Below are positions 35,339-44,628 of a stretch of DNA of 64,000 nt, one piece after another (positions within the stretch are counted from its first letter, which is position 1; the number at the start of each line of letters is the position of its first letter). This DNA is from Shimia sp. CNT1-13L.2 (GTDB lineage: Bacteria > Pseudomonadota > Alphaproteobacteria > Rhodobacterales > Rhodobacteraceae): assembly GCF_024331145.1 (NCBI RefSeq), contig NZ_JANDJO010000001.1:62001-126000 (forward strand), given 5' to 3'. A program made the translations under genes and the position numbers. The notes beneath the pieces are model-generated. The model did not search any database. It saw only the letters and a program-made list of their open reading frames with translations, and was not told where the DNA came from.

Positions 35339-38164
35339 TTAGTCTTCGACGTAGTCGTCCATCGGTGGGCAGATACAGACAAGGTTGCGGTCCCCCCAGG
35401 CATTGTCGACCCGGTTCACCGGCGGCCAGTACTTGTCCACGCGGAACGATCCCGGCGGGAAACAGCCCTGTTCGCGCGAATAGGGACGATCCCAGTCCTT
35501 CACGAGGTCTTCCATCGTGTGCGGCGCGTTTTTCAGCGGGTTGTTCTGCGCATCCATGCGGCCTTCCTCGATCTCGCGGATTTCCTCGCGGATCGCCAGC
35601 ATCGCATCGCAGAAACGGTCCAGCTCGGCCTTGGTCTCCGACTCTGTCGGCTCAATCATCAGCGTCCCCGCCACCGGCCAGCTCATGGTCGGCGCGTGGA
35701 AGCCTGTGTCGATCAGACGTTTCGCGATATCGTCCACGCTCACATCGGCACTCTCGGCATAGGGGCGTGTGTCGATGATGCACTCATGCGCCACCCGACC
35801 CGTCGGCCCCTTGTAGAGCACCTCAAAGGCCCCTTCGAGGCGCTTGGCGATGTAGTTGGCATTCAGAATGGCCACTCGCGTTGCCTGCGTCAGCCCCTCG
35901 CCGCCCATCATCAGGATATAGGCCCAGGAAATCGGCAGCACCGAGGCCGAACTGAAGGGCGCGGCACTTACCGCGCCTGCCTTCTCGGGCAGGTGCGGCA
36001 CGAGGTGCGCCTTCACACCGATCGGACCCATGCCGGGACCACCCCCGCCATGCGGAATGGCAAAGGTCTTATGCAGGTTCAGGTGGCTCACGTCGCCCCC
36101 CAGATCGCCAGGCCGGCTCAGGCCCACCATCGCGTTCATGTTGGCCCCGTCGATATAGACCTGCCCGCCGTGATCGTGGGTCACCTGGCAGACCTCGCGC
36201 ACGGTCTCTTCAAAGACCCCGTGGGTCGAGGGATAGGTGATCATGCAGCCCGCGAGATCGGCGCTGTGCGTCTCGGCCTTGGCCCGAAAATCCTCGAGGT
36301 CGATATCGCCATTGTCCGCCGACTTCACCGGCACCACCTTCCATCCGACCATCTGCGCCGAGGCCGGGTTGGTGCCGTGAGCGCTCATCGGGATGAGGCA
36401 GACATTGCGGTGCCCCTCGCCGCGCGCGGCATGGTAATCCTTGATGGTCAGGAGCCCGGCATATTCGCCCTGCGCGCCCGAGTTCGGCTGCAACGAGAAG
36501 TCATCGTAGCCCGTCACCTGACACAGCTTGTCCGACAGATCGCGGAACATCTCGTGATAACCCGCCGCCTGATCCTTGGGGGCAAACGGGTGGATCAGCG
36601 AGAACTCCCGCCAGCTGACCGGCATCATCTCGGCCGCCGAATTGAGCTTCATGGTGCAGGAGCCAAGCGGGATCATCGCGCGATCAAGAGCAAGGTCGCG
36701 GTCGGCAAGGCGGCGCATATAGCGCATCATCTCGGTTTCCGCCCGGTTCATGTGGAAAATCGGGTGGGTCAGGTAGTCGCTGCGCCGGTGCATGTTTTCG
36801 GGCACCCGGTATTCCGGGGTGAAATCATCGTCCTTGTGTTCGATCCCGAAGGCGCGCCACACCGCTTCAAGGGTCGCAGGCCGCGTGGCCTCGTCCAGCG
36901 TGATGCCGACCCGGCGTTCGCCAACCTTGCGAAGGTTGATGTTCTCGTCCAGCGCCGACTTGATGACAGCGGCCTGAAGGGGTCCGACATCAACCGTGAT
37001 GGTGTCAAAGAAGGATTGCGGATCAACCTTGAACCCGTTGTCTTCAAGCACATTCGCAAGGCGTACGGTTTTGCGATGGATGCGCTGCGCAATCGCCTTG
37101 AGGCCCTTGGGACCGTGGAACACAGCATACATCGAGGCCATCACCGCCAACAGCGCCTGCGCCGTACAGACGTTCGATGTCGCCTTTTCGCGGCGGATAT
37201 GCTGTTCGCGGGTTTGCAGCGACAGGCGGTAGGCCCGGTTGCCGTGGCTGTCGATCGACACGCCGATGATCCGCCCTGGCATGTTGCGCTTGTAGGCATC
37301 TTTGGTGGCCATATAGGCCGCGTGCGGGCCGCCATAGCCCATCGGAACGCCAAAACGCTGGGTTGTGCCCACGGCAATATCCGCCCCCATCGCGCCCGGC
37401 TCCTTCAACAGGGTCAACGACAGCGGATCGGCCGAGATGATGCCGATGGCCTTGTTCTCGTGCAGGGCGGTGATGTGATCGGTAAAGTCGCGCACATGGC
37501 CATAGGTGCCGGGATACTGGAAGATTGCACCGAACACCTTGTCGGCTTCCATCTTGTCGGGATTTCCCACCACGACCTCGATGCCCAGCGGCTTGGCGCG
37601 GGTCTTGATCACCGCGATGTTCTGCGGATGGCAGTCGCGGTCGACAAAGAACACCTTGGATTTCGATTTCGACACACGCTCGGCCATCGTCATCGCCTCG
37701 GCACAGGCCGTGGCCTCGTCCAAAAGCGAGGCATTGGCGATCTCGAGGCCGGTCAGGTCCGAAATCATCGTCTGGAAGTTCAAAAGCGCCTCGAGACGCC
37801 CCTGCGAGATCTCGGGCTGATAGGGCGTGTAGGCGGTGTACCAGGCCGGGTTCTCGAGGATATTGCGCTGGATGGCCGGCGGCGTGACCGTGCCATGATA
37901 GCCCTGACCGATCAGCGAGGTCATCACCTTGTTCTTCGCGGCCGTCACCCGCATGTGGTGCAACAACTCGCGTTCAGACAACGGGCGTCCAAAATCCAGC
38001 GGCTTTTCCTGCCGGATGCTCTCTGGCACCGTGTCGGCGATCAACGCATCAAGATCTTCTGCCCCCACAACTTCGAGCATATCCGCCATCTCTTCGGGTG
38101 ACGGCCCGATGTGACGCCGGTTGGCAAAGTCGTAAGGCAAGTAGTCGGTCGGTTTGAACGGCAT
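35339..38164 (-). CDS. gcvP: Glycine dehydrogenase (decarboxylating), P protein
   Basis: The PLP enzyme decarboxylates glycine and loads the aminomethyl group onto the lipoyl arm of GcvH. It is the long single-chain form (941 aa). The PLP Lys lies in [20 protein letters not shown] (about residue 698). The N-terminal half contains GYYGTVTP-like [14 protein letters not shown]. The start at 38164 has GGAGGA upstream; the frame runs on to 38248 without a better start. Last gene of the gcvTHP operon. Confidence 0.97.
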   Translation of the reverse strand: MPFKPTDYLPYDFANRRHIGPSPEEMADMLEVVGAEDLDALIADTVPESIRQEKPLDFGRPLSERELLHHMRVTAAKNKVMTSLIGQGYHGTVTPPAIQRNILENPAWYTAYTPYQPEISQGRLEALLNFQTMISDLTGLEIANASLLDEATACAEAMTMAERVSKSKSKVFFVDRDCHPQNIAVIKTRAKPLGIEVVVGNPDKMEADKVFGAIFQYPGTYGHVRDFTDHITALHENKAIGIISADPLSLTLLKEPGAMGADIAVGTTQRFGVPMGYGGPHAAYMATKDAYKRNMPGRIIGVSIDSHGNRAYRLSLQTREQHIRREKATSNVCTAQALLAVMASMYAVFHGPKGLKAIAQRIHRKTVRLANVLEDNGFKVDPQSFFDTITVDVGPLQAAVIKSALDENINLRKVGERRVGITLDEATRPATLEAVWRAFGIEHKDDDFTPEYRVPENMHRRSDYLTHPIFHMNRAETEMMRYMRRLADRDLALDRAMIPLGSCTMKLNSAAEMMPVSWREFSLIHPFAPKDQAAGYHEMFRDLSDKLCQVTGYDDFSLQPNSGAQGEYAGLLTIKDYHAARGEGHRNVCLIPMSAHGTNPASAQMVGWKVVPVKSADNGDIDLEDFRAKAETHSADLAGCMITYPSTHGVFEETVREVCQVTHDHGGQVYIDGANMNAMVGLSRPGDLGGDVSHLNLHKTFAIPHGGGGPGMGPIGVKAHLVPHLPEKAGAVSAAPFSSASVLPISWAYILMMGGEGLTQATRVAILNANYIAKRLEGAFEVLYKGPTGRVAHECIIDTRPYAESADVSVDDIAKRLIDTGFHAPTMSWPVAGTLMIEPTESETKAELDRFCDAMLAIREEIREIEEGRMDAQNNPLKNAPHTMEDLVKDWDRPYSREQGCFPPGSFRVDKYWPPVNRVDNAWGDRNLVCICPPMDDYVED

Positions 38165-38287
38165 GTCGTCCTCCAATAATCCTCTGTTGACGCGCCCGTC
38201 TCCGGCCGCGCCCCACCCCTCTTCAAGTTGTCCCGCAATCATCCGCACCGCGCCGCTCCCTGGCGCGGGCGGACAAGGGAAAGGCGC

Positions 38288-38647
38288 TTAGCCGATAAAA
38301 TCGTTGTAGGCGGCTTCGTCCATGTAGTCGTCCATCTGGGACGCATCCGCCGCCTTGATCTTGAAGAACCAGGCATCGCCCATCGGGTCTTCGTTCACCT
38401 TGCCCGGATCATCCGCCAGGGCTTCGTTTACCTCGACGATCTCGCCATCGATCGGCGCAAGGATGTCCGAGGCCGCCTTGACCGACTCGATCACACAGAC
38501 CTCTTCGTCCTTGGTCACTTCGGTGCCCGGCTCAGGCAGTTCCACGAACACCACATCGCCCAGCTGTTCGCTGGCATGCGTGGTGATCCCCACAACCACC
38601 ACGTCATCCTCGACGCGCAGCCATTCGTGCTCTTCGGTGAATTTCAT
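38288..38647 (-). CDS. gcvH: Glycine cleavage system H protein
   Basis: This lipoyl carrier of the glycine cleavage system has the lipoylated Lys in ESVKAASDI and the normal fold (119 residues). I choose MKFTEEHEW at 38647. The in-frame ATG at 38656 abuts the GGGAG Shine-Dalgarno and would leave no spacing. It lies 21 bp after gcvT and 123 bp before gcvP. Confidence 0.96.
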   Translation of the reverse strand: MKFTEEHEWLRVEDDVVVVGITTHASEQLGDVVFVELPEPGTEVTKDEEVCVIESVKAASDILAPIDGEIVEVNEALADDPGKVNEDPMGDAWFFKIKAADASQMDDYMDEAAYNDFIG

Positions 38648-38668
38648 CTGATCCATCTCCCGTGTTGA

Positions 38669-39793
38669 TCAACGTTTGAAATTGGCGGGCACAAGCGGCA
38701 TCTTCGCCACCGTCACGGGCATCCGTTTGCCCCGTACCTCGCCAAAAAGGTTTGTTCCGTCCGCCGCGAACCCCGCGGTGACGTATCCCATAGCAACCGG
38801 CCCTTCGAAGGTCGGGCCAAAGCCGCCAGAGGTAACCACCCCGACCGCCTCACCGCCCTCGGCGCCTGCAAAAATCTGCGTCCCCGCCCGCATCGGTGCG
38901 CGACCCTCGGGCACCAGCCCGACGCGCTTGCGCGGCGCACCCTCGGCCATCTCGCGCAGCACACGTTCGGCACCGGGGAACCCGCCTTCGCGATCCCCGC
39001 CTGCGCGGCGCACTTTCTGAATGGCCCAGACCAGCCCGCCCTCGATGGGCGAAGTGCTGGCGTCAATGTCATTGCCATAAAGGCACAGCCCCGCCTCAAG
39101 CCGCAGGCTGTCGCGCGCACCAAGACCAATAGCCTCGACCTCGTCCATCGCCAGCAAAGCCCGGCACAGCGCCTCGGCATGTGCTTCCGGCACCGAGATT
39201 TCATAGCCATCCTCGCCGGTATAGCCGGACCGCGAAACCCAGCAGTCGGCACCGGCAATCTCGACCGTCGCCACATCCATGAACCGCATCCCGGCCACAG
39301 AGGGCGCCAGCCGGGCCAGCGCGGCCTCGGCCTCTGGCCCCTGCAAGGCCACCAGCGCGCGATCCGTGATCACCTCCACCGCGACCGACGGCTCAAGAGC
39401 CGCCTTCATGCGCGCGATGTCATCCTCTTTGCAGGCCGCGTTCACCACCACGAACAGGTGATCCCCACGATTGGCAAACATCAGATCATCGTCGATGCCA
39501 CCATCGGCGTTGGTGAACAGCCCGTAACGCTGACGCCCTTCACCCAGCCCAAGAACATCCATCGGCACCAGCGCCTCGAAGGCCTCGGCCACCGCCTCAT
39601 AGCTCTCGCCGCGCAGGATGACCTGCCCCATGTGGCTCACGTCGAACAGCCCCGCCGCCGCCCGTGTGTGAAGATGCTCCTTCATCACGCCAAGCGCGTA
39701 TTGCACGGGCATCTCGTAGCCCGCGAAAGGCACCATCTTGGCCCCCAGCTCTTGGTGAAGGTCGAACAACGGTGTGCGTTGCAGTTCCGACAT
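38669..39793 (-). CDS. gcvT: Aminomethyltransferase (glycine cleavage T protein)
   Basis: It moves the methylene group to tetrahydrofolate and releases ammonia. Markers: PLFDLHQELGAKMVPFAGYEMPVQ near the N-terminus, LFDVSHMGQV and SRSGYTGEDGYEISV. Length 374 from the ATG at 39793, with AGGAG 9 bases upstream. First gene of the gcvTHP operon, controlled by the glycine riboswitch in its leader. Confidence 0.95.
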   Translation of the reverse strand: MSELQRTPLFDLHQELGAKMVPFAGYEMPVQYALGVMKEHLHTRAAAGLFDVSHMGQVILRGESYEAVAEAFEALVPMDVLGLGEGRQRYGLFTNADGGIDDDLMFANRGDHLFVVVNAACKEDDIARMKAALEPSVAVEVITDRALVALQGPEAEAALARLAPSVAGMRFMDVATVEIAGADCWVSRSGYTGEDGYEISVPEAHAEALCRALLAMDEVEAIGLGARDSLRLEAGLCLYGNDIDASTSPIEGGLVWAIQKVRRAGGDREGGFPGAERVLREMAEGAPRKRVGLVPEGRAPMRAGTQIFAGAEGGEAVGVVTSGGFGPTFEGPVAMGYVTAGFAADGTNLFGEVRGKRMPVTVAKMPLVPANFKR

Positions 39794-39843
39794 GAACGCC
39801 GCTCCTAACTTTCCGGCGCGTTCCATGTGTGTTGGAAACAACC

Positions 39844-39886
39844 GGCATCTACCCAGCGCACGGATTGCCCCCGTGCAGGCGATGCC
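39844..39886 (-). promoter_or_regulatory. Putative expression platform between glycine riboswitch and gcvT
   Basis: GGCATC (39844-39849) pairs with GATGCC (39881-39886), enclosing the hairpin GCACGG/CCGTGC (39858-39876). No U-tract follows, so control by translation or by anti-terminator folding is more likely than a simple intrinsic terminator. Confidence 0.4.
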
Positions 39887-39888
39887 CC

Positions 39889-40033
39889 CTCTGTCCTTCT
39901 GCCTGAGATCGTTATCCCTTCGGCGGACGCCTGTTGCGCCTCTCTCCAGAGTTTTTCAGATGACAAGCGGTCCGTTTGCCTGAGAGTTTCCGGGGCGGTT
40001 GCTCCTTCGGCACCGGTCTACCCGGTTCTCCCG
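39889..40033 (-). ncRNA. Tandem glycine riboswitch (gcvT RNA)
   Basis: On the minus strand two aptamers are visible. The first (40033 to about 39955) has GGGAGAACC, GCCGAAGGAGCAA and GGAAACTCTCAGGCAAA...GGAC. The second (39951 to 39889) has CTCTGGAGAGAGGC, GCCGAAGGGATAA and CTCAGGCAGAAGGAC...AGAG. Both contain the conserved GCCGAAGG and CTCAGGC. Tandem aptamers bind glycine and switch on the cleavage system. It ends about 95 nt before gcvT. Confidence 0.93.
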
Positions 40034-40096
40034 ACTCGTCGTTTTTCCATCGTATTACGACATGTTATCGCTGACAAGCGACACATTGAGGTGAAA

Positions 40097-40543
40097 TCAG
40101 TGGTGACACGGCTCAGGTGCAAGAATATTGAGCAGCGCCGTGTTGTTGCAGACCAACCCGTCCAGCGTGACGCCATCAAGGCGATCATAAAAAGCTTCCG
40201 CCGCATCCTGAAGCGCCAACCGCAGGCGGCAGGCCTCAACCAGCGGGCAGGTGCTGTCGGCATCAGCAAAGCACTCGGCCAGCGGAACCGGCGATTCCAT
40301 TTCCCGGAAAATCGGTCCGATCTCGATCTCCTTGGGATCGCGTGCCAGCTCCAGACCACCGTTACGCCCGCGCTGGGTATGGATCACGCCCATCTGCCCA
40401 AGCTGGTTGATCACCTGCGCGAGATGGTTCTCCGACGCCTTGCAGACATCGGCAATCTCCGCCTTGGTTACAAGTCGCCCGGTATGCGCCGCACAGAACA
40501 TGAGCACTCGGATGGCGATGTTGGTTCGTTTGGTAATGCGCAA
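40097..40543 (-). CDS. Rrf2-family Fe-S regulator, RirA/NsrR-like
   Basis: The winged-helix Rrf2 repressor (148 aa) has three cluster cysteines. From a TTG start at 40543 they are Cys91, Cys99 and Cys105 (CFADADSTCPLVEAC), the numbering and spacing of rhizobial RirA, the global iron-response regulator. NsrR differs in spacing. The TTG start gives MRITKRTNIAIRVLM and has GGAG 6 bases upstream; the ATG at 40564 would add seven residues. RirA-like is therefore my call, but NO sensing cannot be excluded. A perfect palindrome lies in the divergent intergenic region. Confidence 0.82.
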   Translation of the reverse strand: MRITKRTNIAIRVLMFCAAHTGRLVTKAEIADVCKASENHLAQVINQLGQMGVIHTQRGRNGGLELARDPKEIEIGPIFREMESPVPLAECFADADSTCPLVEACRLRLALQDAAEAFYDRLDGVTLDGLVCNNTALLNILAPEPCHH

Positions 40544-40604
40544 GAGCGTCTCCAAAACCTGCATTCAGATCACACGATTATCACGGATTCTCTGCCAGTT
40601 CGTA

Positions 40605-40618
40605 TTGACATATGTCAA
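40605..40618. promoter_or_regulatory. Perfect 14-bp palindrome between rrf2 and the GGCT gene
   Basis: TTGACATATGTCAA is perfectly symmetrical and lies 21 bp before the GGCT ATG. It is a candidate operator for the Rrf2 regulator, and each half is also a -35-like TTGACA. Confidence 0.5.
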
Positions 40619-40638
40619 CAGATGCTCAGCTTGGCCCC

Positions 40639-41211
40639 ATGAGCGCACCCTATTTCTTTGGCTACGGCAGCCTCGTGAACCGCAAAACCCACACCTACGA
40701 AGACGCCCACCCGGCCCGTCTGCGCGGGTGGCGGCGTGTTTGGCGGCACACGAATCTGCGCCCCGTGGCCTATCTGACCGCCGTCCCCGACACCGCGTCC
40801 GAGATCGACGGCCTCATCGCCCATGTCCCCAACAACGACTGGGACGCGCTGGATTACCGCGAACGCGCCTATGATCGGGAACCGGTCTGCCACGCGGTCA
40901 CCCACCCCAAGACCGACCCGATCAACATCGCCGTCTATACCGTGCCGCATGGCAAACACGGCACCCCGACCGAGGAACACCCGGTCCTCCTGAGCTATAT
41001 CGACGTGGTCGCCCAGGGCTATCTGCAAGAATTCGGCGAGGCCGGCGTGGCGCATTTCTTCGACACCACTGCCGGCTGGAGTGCCCCCATCCTCAACGAC
41101 CGCGCCAATCCGGTCTACCCCCGCCACCAGAGCCTGAGCTCCGATGAGACGGGGCTGGTCGATGACCACCTGAGGGCCCTCAAGGTTTCCCTCCGCGACC
41201 CTGATATATGA
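40639..41211 (+). CDS. Gamma-glutamylcyclotransferase-family protein
   Basis: The 190-residue protein has the GGCT substrate loop YFFGYGSLVNRK near the N-terminus and the RERAYDRE segment with the likely catalytic Glu. GGCT-like enzymes release 5-oxoproline from gamma-glutamyl compounds such as glutathione breakdown products. The N-terminal start at 40639 (MSAPYFFGYGS) is the family norm. Divergent from the Rrf2 regulator. Confidence 0.85.
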   Translation: MSAPYFFGYGSLVNRKTHTYEDAHPARLRGWRRVWRHTNLRPVAYLTAVPDTASEIDGLIAHVPNNDWDALDYRERAYDREPVCHAVTHPKTDPINIAVYTVPHGKHGTPTEEHPVLLSYIDVVAQGYLQEFGEAGVAHFFDTTAGWSAPILNDRANPVYPRHQSLSSDETGLVDDHLRALKVSLRDPDI

Positions 41212-41253
41212 TTTTCGGAATTTGTGACGTGGGGTCACTCTTGAGCCGACTCG

Positions 41254-41283
41254 AAATGTCAGACATTTGAATGTCAGACATTT
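41254..41283. promoter_or_regulatory. Tandem 15-bp palindromic operators before an acyl-CoA dehydrogenase
   Basis: AAATGTCAGACATTT (41254-41268) is a perfect palindrome. The next 15 bases (41269-41283) repeat it with one change. They lie 24 bp before the ATG. A second dyad, GTGAC-N5-GTCAC, lies at 41224-41238. Confidence 0.65.
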
Positions 41284-41307
41284 AAGCCGGGTACGGGAGG
41301 CCCTCAT

Positions 41308-42483
41308 ATGACCGACAAGCTCGATACGATTCTGGAAAACGCACGCGCCCACTGCGCCGAAGACATCCGCCCCAACGTCGACGCCTGGAACGCGGCCGGC
41401 GTCTGGCCCCGCGCAGCATCCGACAAGGCCGCCGCCCTTGGCCTCACCGGTCTCTACGCCCCCGAGGAATTCGGCGGCCAGGGCCTGTCGCTGGGCGACG
41501 GCATCCGCGTCTACGAAGAACTCGGCTACGGTGACGGTGCCTACGCATTCGCGCTCTCGATGCACAATATCTGCACCTATGCCGGCTGCGGTTTCGGCAC
41601 CGATGCCTTCAAGGAAAAATGGGCCCGCGACCTGACCTCCGGCCGCAAGCTCGCCAACTTCGCCCTCACCGAACCCCAATCCGGCTCGGACGCGGGCAAC
41701 ATGTACTCCCGCGCCACCATCAACGACGATGGCACTTGGACAATCAGCGGCGCCAAGGCCTGGGTCAGCCTCGCTGGCGAAGCCGACATCTACTTCACCG
41801 TGGTCAAGACAACCGATGTACCGGGCCACAAGGACATGGCGATGATCGCCATCCCGAAAGACACCCCCGGCCTGAGCTTCGGCCCGCGCTACGAAACCCC
41901 CTCCTACAACTTCCTGCCCCTCTCCGAGATGTACATGGACAACGTGGTGGCGTCCGAAGACAACATCATCCTGCCGGTGGGCCAGGGCCTGCAAGGCTCG
42001 CTGATGGCCATCGACATCGCCCGCGTCTCCATCGCCTCGGGATGCTGTGGCCTGATGCAGGCGGCGCTTGATACCGCGCTGGCCTATTCCTCGAACCGCA
42101 AGATGTTCGGCGGCAAGAACCTTGATCTCGACGGCATCCAGTGGATGCTCGGCGACGTCGCCACCGAACTCGAAGCCTCGCGCCTGCTCTATCGCAAGGC
42201 GGCCCATGCCCTCGGCACCGACGAAGGCCCGCTGATGGCCGCCCACGCCAAACGTTTCGTGCCCGACTGCGCGGTCAAGGCAGCCAACACCTGCACCCAG
42301 GTTCTCGGCGGCATGGGGCTCTTGCAACCTTACGGCCTCGACCGCCTCTCGCGTCTCTCCCAGATGCTGCGCATTGTCGACGGCACCACCGAAATCAGCC
42401 GCGTCGTGATTGGCCGAAGCCTGCAAAAACGTGCAAAAACACTCGATCCCCTGCCGATCCCGAAAGGCTTCGGCGAAACCTAA
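41308..42483 (+). CDS. Acyl-CoA dehydrogenase family protein with Asp at the catalytic-Glu position
   Basis: The 391-residue flavoprotein has the ACAD layout: N-terminal helical domain ([15 protein letters not shown]), beta domain with [12 protein letters not shown] and the C-terminal helical domain ([16 protein letters not shown]). FAD and acyl-CoA binding are expected. The catalytic Glu of MCAD (in YEGT) is Asp358 here (IVDGTTEI). The alternative position used by isovaleryl-CoA dehydrogenase (helix G, IDIARV) has no Glu either. Activity or substrate class is thus unclear. GGGAGG precedes the ATG, and tandem palindromes suggest tight control. Confidence 0.85.
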   Translation: MTDKLDTILENARAHCAEDIRPNVDAWNAAGVWPRAASDKAAALGLTGLYAPEEFGGQGLSLGDGIRVYEELGYGDGAYAFALSMHNICTYAGCGFGTDAFKEKWARDLTSGRKLANFALTEPQSGSDAGNMYSRATINDDGTWTISGAKAWVSLAGEADIYFTVVKTTDVPGHKDMAMIAIPKDTPGLSFGPRYETPSYNFLPLSEMYMDNVVASEDNIILPVGQGLQGSLMAIDIARVSIASGCCGLMQAALDTALAYSSNRKMFGGKNLDLDGIQWMLGDVATELEASRLLYRKAAHALGTDEGPLMAAHAKRFVPDCAVKAANTCTQVLGGMGLLQPYGLDRLSRLSQMLRIVDGTTEISRVVIGRSLQKRAKTLDPLPIPKGFGET

Positions 42484-42545
42484 GCCCTGTCCCGACCACT
42501 CACGGAGCTCCGCCACCCGGCGGGGCTTTCCGTTTCCGGCAAGGC

Positions 42546-42962
42546 CTACCCGTCCCGTCCCGGTTCATCGGGATTGCTGGAAAACAGCGCGACCTTGTTG
42601 CCCTGCGGGTCGCGCAAATAACCGACATAGAACCGCGGCCCATAGTCCGCCCGAAACCCCGGCGCGCCTTCATCCGACCCGCCCGCCGCCAAGGCCGCGG
42701 CATGCAGCGCACGCACCTGCGCCTGGCCCTCGGCCTCGAAAGCCACCATCGTGCCATTGCCCACCGAGGCCCGCCGCCCGTCAAACGGCGGCTTCACGTA
42801 AAAGTCGGCGCAAACCGGCACCGCGCCGGACGCCACCGGCAGCGCGAAACTCAACCCCTCCGGGCCTTCCTTCAGGCCATAGCCCAGGGCGGGCAGAAAG
42901 GCGCAATAGAACCGTTTCGCCGCCGCGATGTCATCCGCGCCCACCGTGACATAAGCAATCAT
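42546..42962 (-). CDS. VOC-family (glyoxalase-like) protein
   Basis: The 138-residue protein has two beta-alpha-beta-beta-beta modules. MIAYVTVGADDIAAAKRFY opens it and DPQGNKVALFSSNP closes it. VOC proteins bind a divalent metal and include glyoxalases and dioxygenases; the reaction here is unknown. Convergent with the acyl-CoA dehydrogenase. Confidence 0.82.
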   Translation of the reverse strand: MIAYVTVGADDIAAAKRFYCAFLPALGYGLKEGPEGLSFALPVASGAVPVCADFYVKPPFDGRRASVGNGTMVAFEAEGQAQVRALHAAALAAGGSDEGAPGFRADYGPRFYVGYLRDPQGNKVALFSSNPDEPGRDG

Positions 42963-43064
42963 CCCCTCCTCCTCTCCAAGGTCCCCCTATCGGACCCCGC
43001 CAAAGCCCGTCATGCAAGACCATCGCTCCAAAACAAAAACGCCGCAGCTTGCGCCACGGCGTTT

Positions 43065-43103
43065 CTTCTTGGCTAAATACCCCGGAGCGCGAGGCAGCGC
43101 CTC
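43065..43103 (+). repeat. Dispersed intergenic repeat, family A, copy
   Basis: CTTCTTGG, AAATACCCCGG and the hairpin GAGGCAGCGCCTC lie next to the gltX stop. The stem differs from copy 1 by compensating changes (GAGGC/GCCTC). Confidence 0.65.
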
Positions 43104-43113
43104 GCAACCCCCC

Positions 43114-44439
43114 TCAGCCCTTGGCCTTGATCACCTGCAGCAGCGGCAGCACCGCGCTCATGTCCGGACCGTGGCTCTGGCCGGTCAGCGCCTTGCGCAG
43201 CGGCATGAACAGACCACGCCCCTTGCGGCCGGTTGCCTCTTTCACGGCCTTGGTCCAGACACCCCAGGTCTCACCGTCAAACGGTCCTTCGGGCAACAGC
43301 GCCATCGCCTCGGCGACGAACTCCTTGTCCTCGTCGTCGATCACCGGATCGGCGCCATTGGCAAACAGGTCCCACCATGTGGCCAGGTCTTTGCGGGTGG
43401 TGATGTTCTCGCGCACAACCTCCCAGAACTGCGCGCTCTGGTCAGCCGGCACTCCGGCCGCCGCGATGTCTTCGGCAACGGCGTCCAACGGCAGGTCATG
43501 CAGCACACGGCCGGTCAGCGGATAGAGGTCATCCGCATCGAACTTGGTCGGCGCGGTCCCGAAATGCCCGAGATCGAACCCATCCGCCAGCTCGTCGATG
43601 TTGCTGCGCAGCTCGACCGGATCGGACGACCCGAGGCGCGCCATCAGCGACAACAGCGCCATCGGCTCGACACCCGCATCCCGCAGGTCACGCAGCGACA
43701 GGGTGCCAAGACGCTTCGAAAGCGCCTCACCCTGCGGGCCGGTCAGCAGCGAGTGGTGCGCAAACGTCGGCACCGTGCCGCCCAGCGCCTCGATGATCTG
43801 GATCTGGGTCGCGGTGTTGGTCACGTGATCCGAGCCACGCACCACGTGGGTCACACCCATTTCGGTGTCATCCACGACCGAGGCCAGCGTATAGAGCATC
43901 TGGCCGTCACCCCGGATCAGAACCGGGTCCGACACCGACGCCGCATCAATCGACAGGTCGCCAAGGATGCCATCGGTCCACTCGATCCGCTGCTGGTCCA
44001 GCAGGAACCGCCAGTGGCCCTGTCCGCGTTCAGCACGCAGGGCGTCTTTCTCTTCCGCCGTCTTCGAGAACATCGCGCGGTCATAAACCGGCGGCTTGCC
44101 CATGTTCAGCTGCTTCTTGCGCTTCAGGTCCAGCTCGGTCGGGGTCTCGAAACACTCGTAGAAACGGCCCATCTCGCGCAGACGGTCAGCCGCGGCTTCA
44201 TAGCGGTCAAGGCGCTTCGACTGGAACTCGATCTTGTCCCAGGTGATGCCCAGCCATTCCAGGTCCTCCTGGATGCCGTCCACGTATTCCTGCTTCGAAC
44301 GCTCCTGATCGGTGTCATCGATCCGCAGGATGAACGTGCCCCCCGCCTTCTTGGCGATCAGGAAGTTCATCAGCGCGGTGCGCAGGTTGCCAACATGGAT
44401 ATAGCCCGTGGGAGAGGGCGCAAAACGGGTCGTGGTCAT
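43114..44439 (-). CDS. gltX: Glutamate--tRNA ligase
   Basis: It charges tRNA-Glu. The HIGH motif is HVGN within APSPTGYIHVGNLRTAL (residues about 8-24). KMSKS is LSKR within GEALSKRLGTLSL, a common variant. The 441-residue length is short for the family. Alphaproteobacteria often carry two GltX copies that share tRNA-Glu and tRNA-Gln charging, and this one may be either. It is preceded by a family B repeat and followed by a family A repeat. Confidence 0.93.
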   Translation of the reverse strand: MTTTRFAPSPTGYIHVGNLRTALMNFLIAKKAGGTFILRIDDTDQERSKQEYVDGIQEDLEWLGITWDKIEFQSKRLDRYEAAADRLREMGRFYECFETPTELDLKRKKQLNMGKPPVYDRAMFSKTAEEKDALRAERGQGHWRFLLDQQRIEWTDGILGDLSIDAASVSDPVLIRGDGQMLYTLASVVDDTEMGVTHVVRGSDHVTNTATQIQIIEALGGTVPTFAHHSLLTGPQGEALSKRLGTLSLRDLRDAGVEPMALLSLMARLGSSDPVELRSNIDELADGFDLGHFGTAPTKFDADDLYPLTGRVLHDLPLDAVAEDIAAAGVPADQSAQFWEVVRENITTRKDLATWWDLFANGADPVIDDEDKEFVAEAMALLPEGPFDGETWGVWTKAVKEATGRKGRGLFMPLRKALTGQSHGPDMSAVLPLLQVIKAKG

Positions 44440-44549
44440 GAGAGAGTCTCCAAACGTCGCGCGCTACCTGTCACATGGCGCAGGCTTTGTCCAGAAAAGG
44501 AGATTTCATTCGCGCAATCGCCGCCCAAAAGCCATCCTTGAGGGCCGTG

Positions 44550-44595
44550 CCTGCCTGGGCGGGCGCAGCCCGGCGATGCCGCCGGGCCAACATTG
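44550..44595 (-). repeat. Dispersed hairpin repeat, family B, copy 2
   Basis: The hairpin GCCCGGCG-ATGC-CGCCGGGC (44568-44587) with a GGGCGC flank lies in the 189-bp gap between gltX and the capsule-like gene. It matches the copies at 12417-12433 and 58287-58306. Confidence 0.65.
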
Positions 44596-44628
44596 CCCTC
44601 ACACTGCGAGGCGATGCTTCGGGCGAAA

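Noticed and set aside
35282-38101. 939-codon plus-strand frame opposite gcvP
   Set aside because: It shadows gcvP; the arginine- and histidine-rich translation has no domain.
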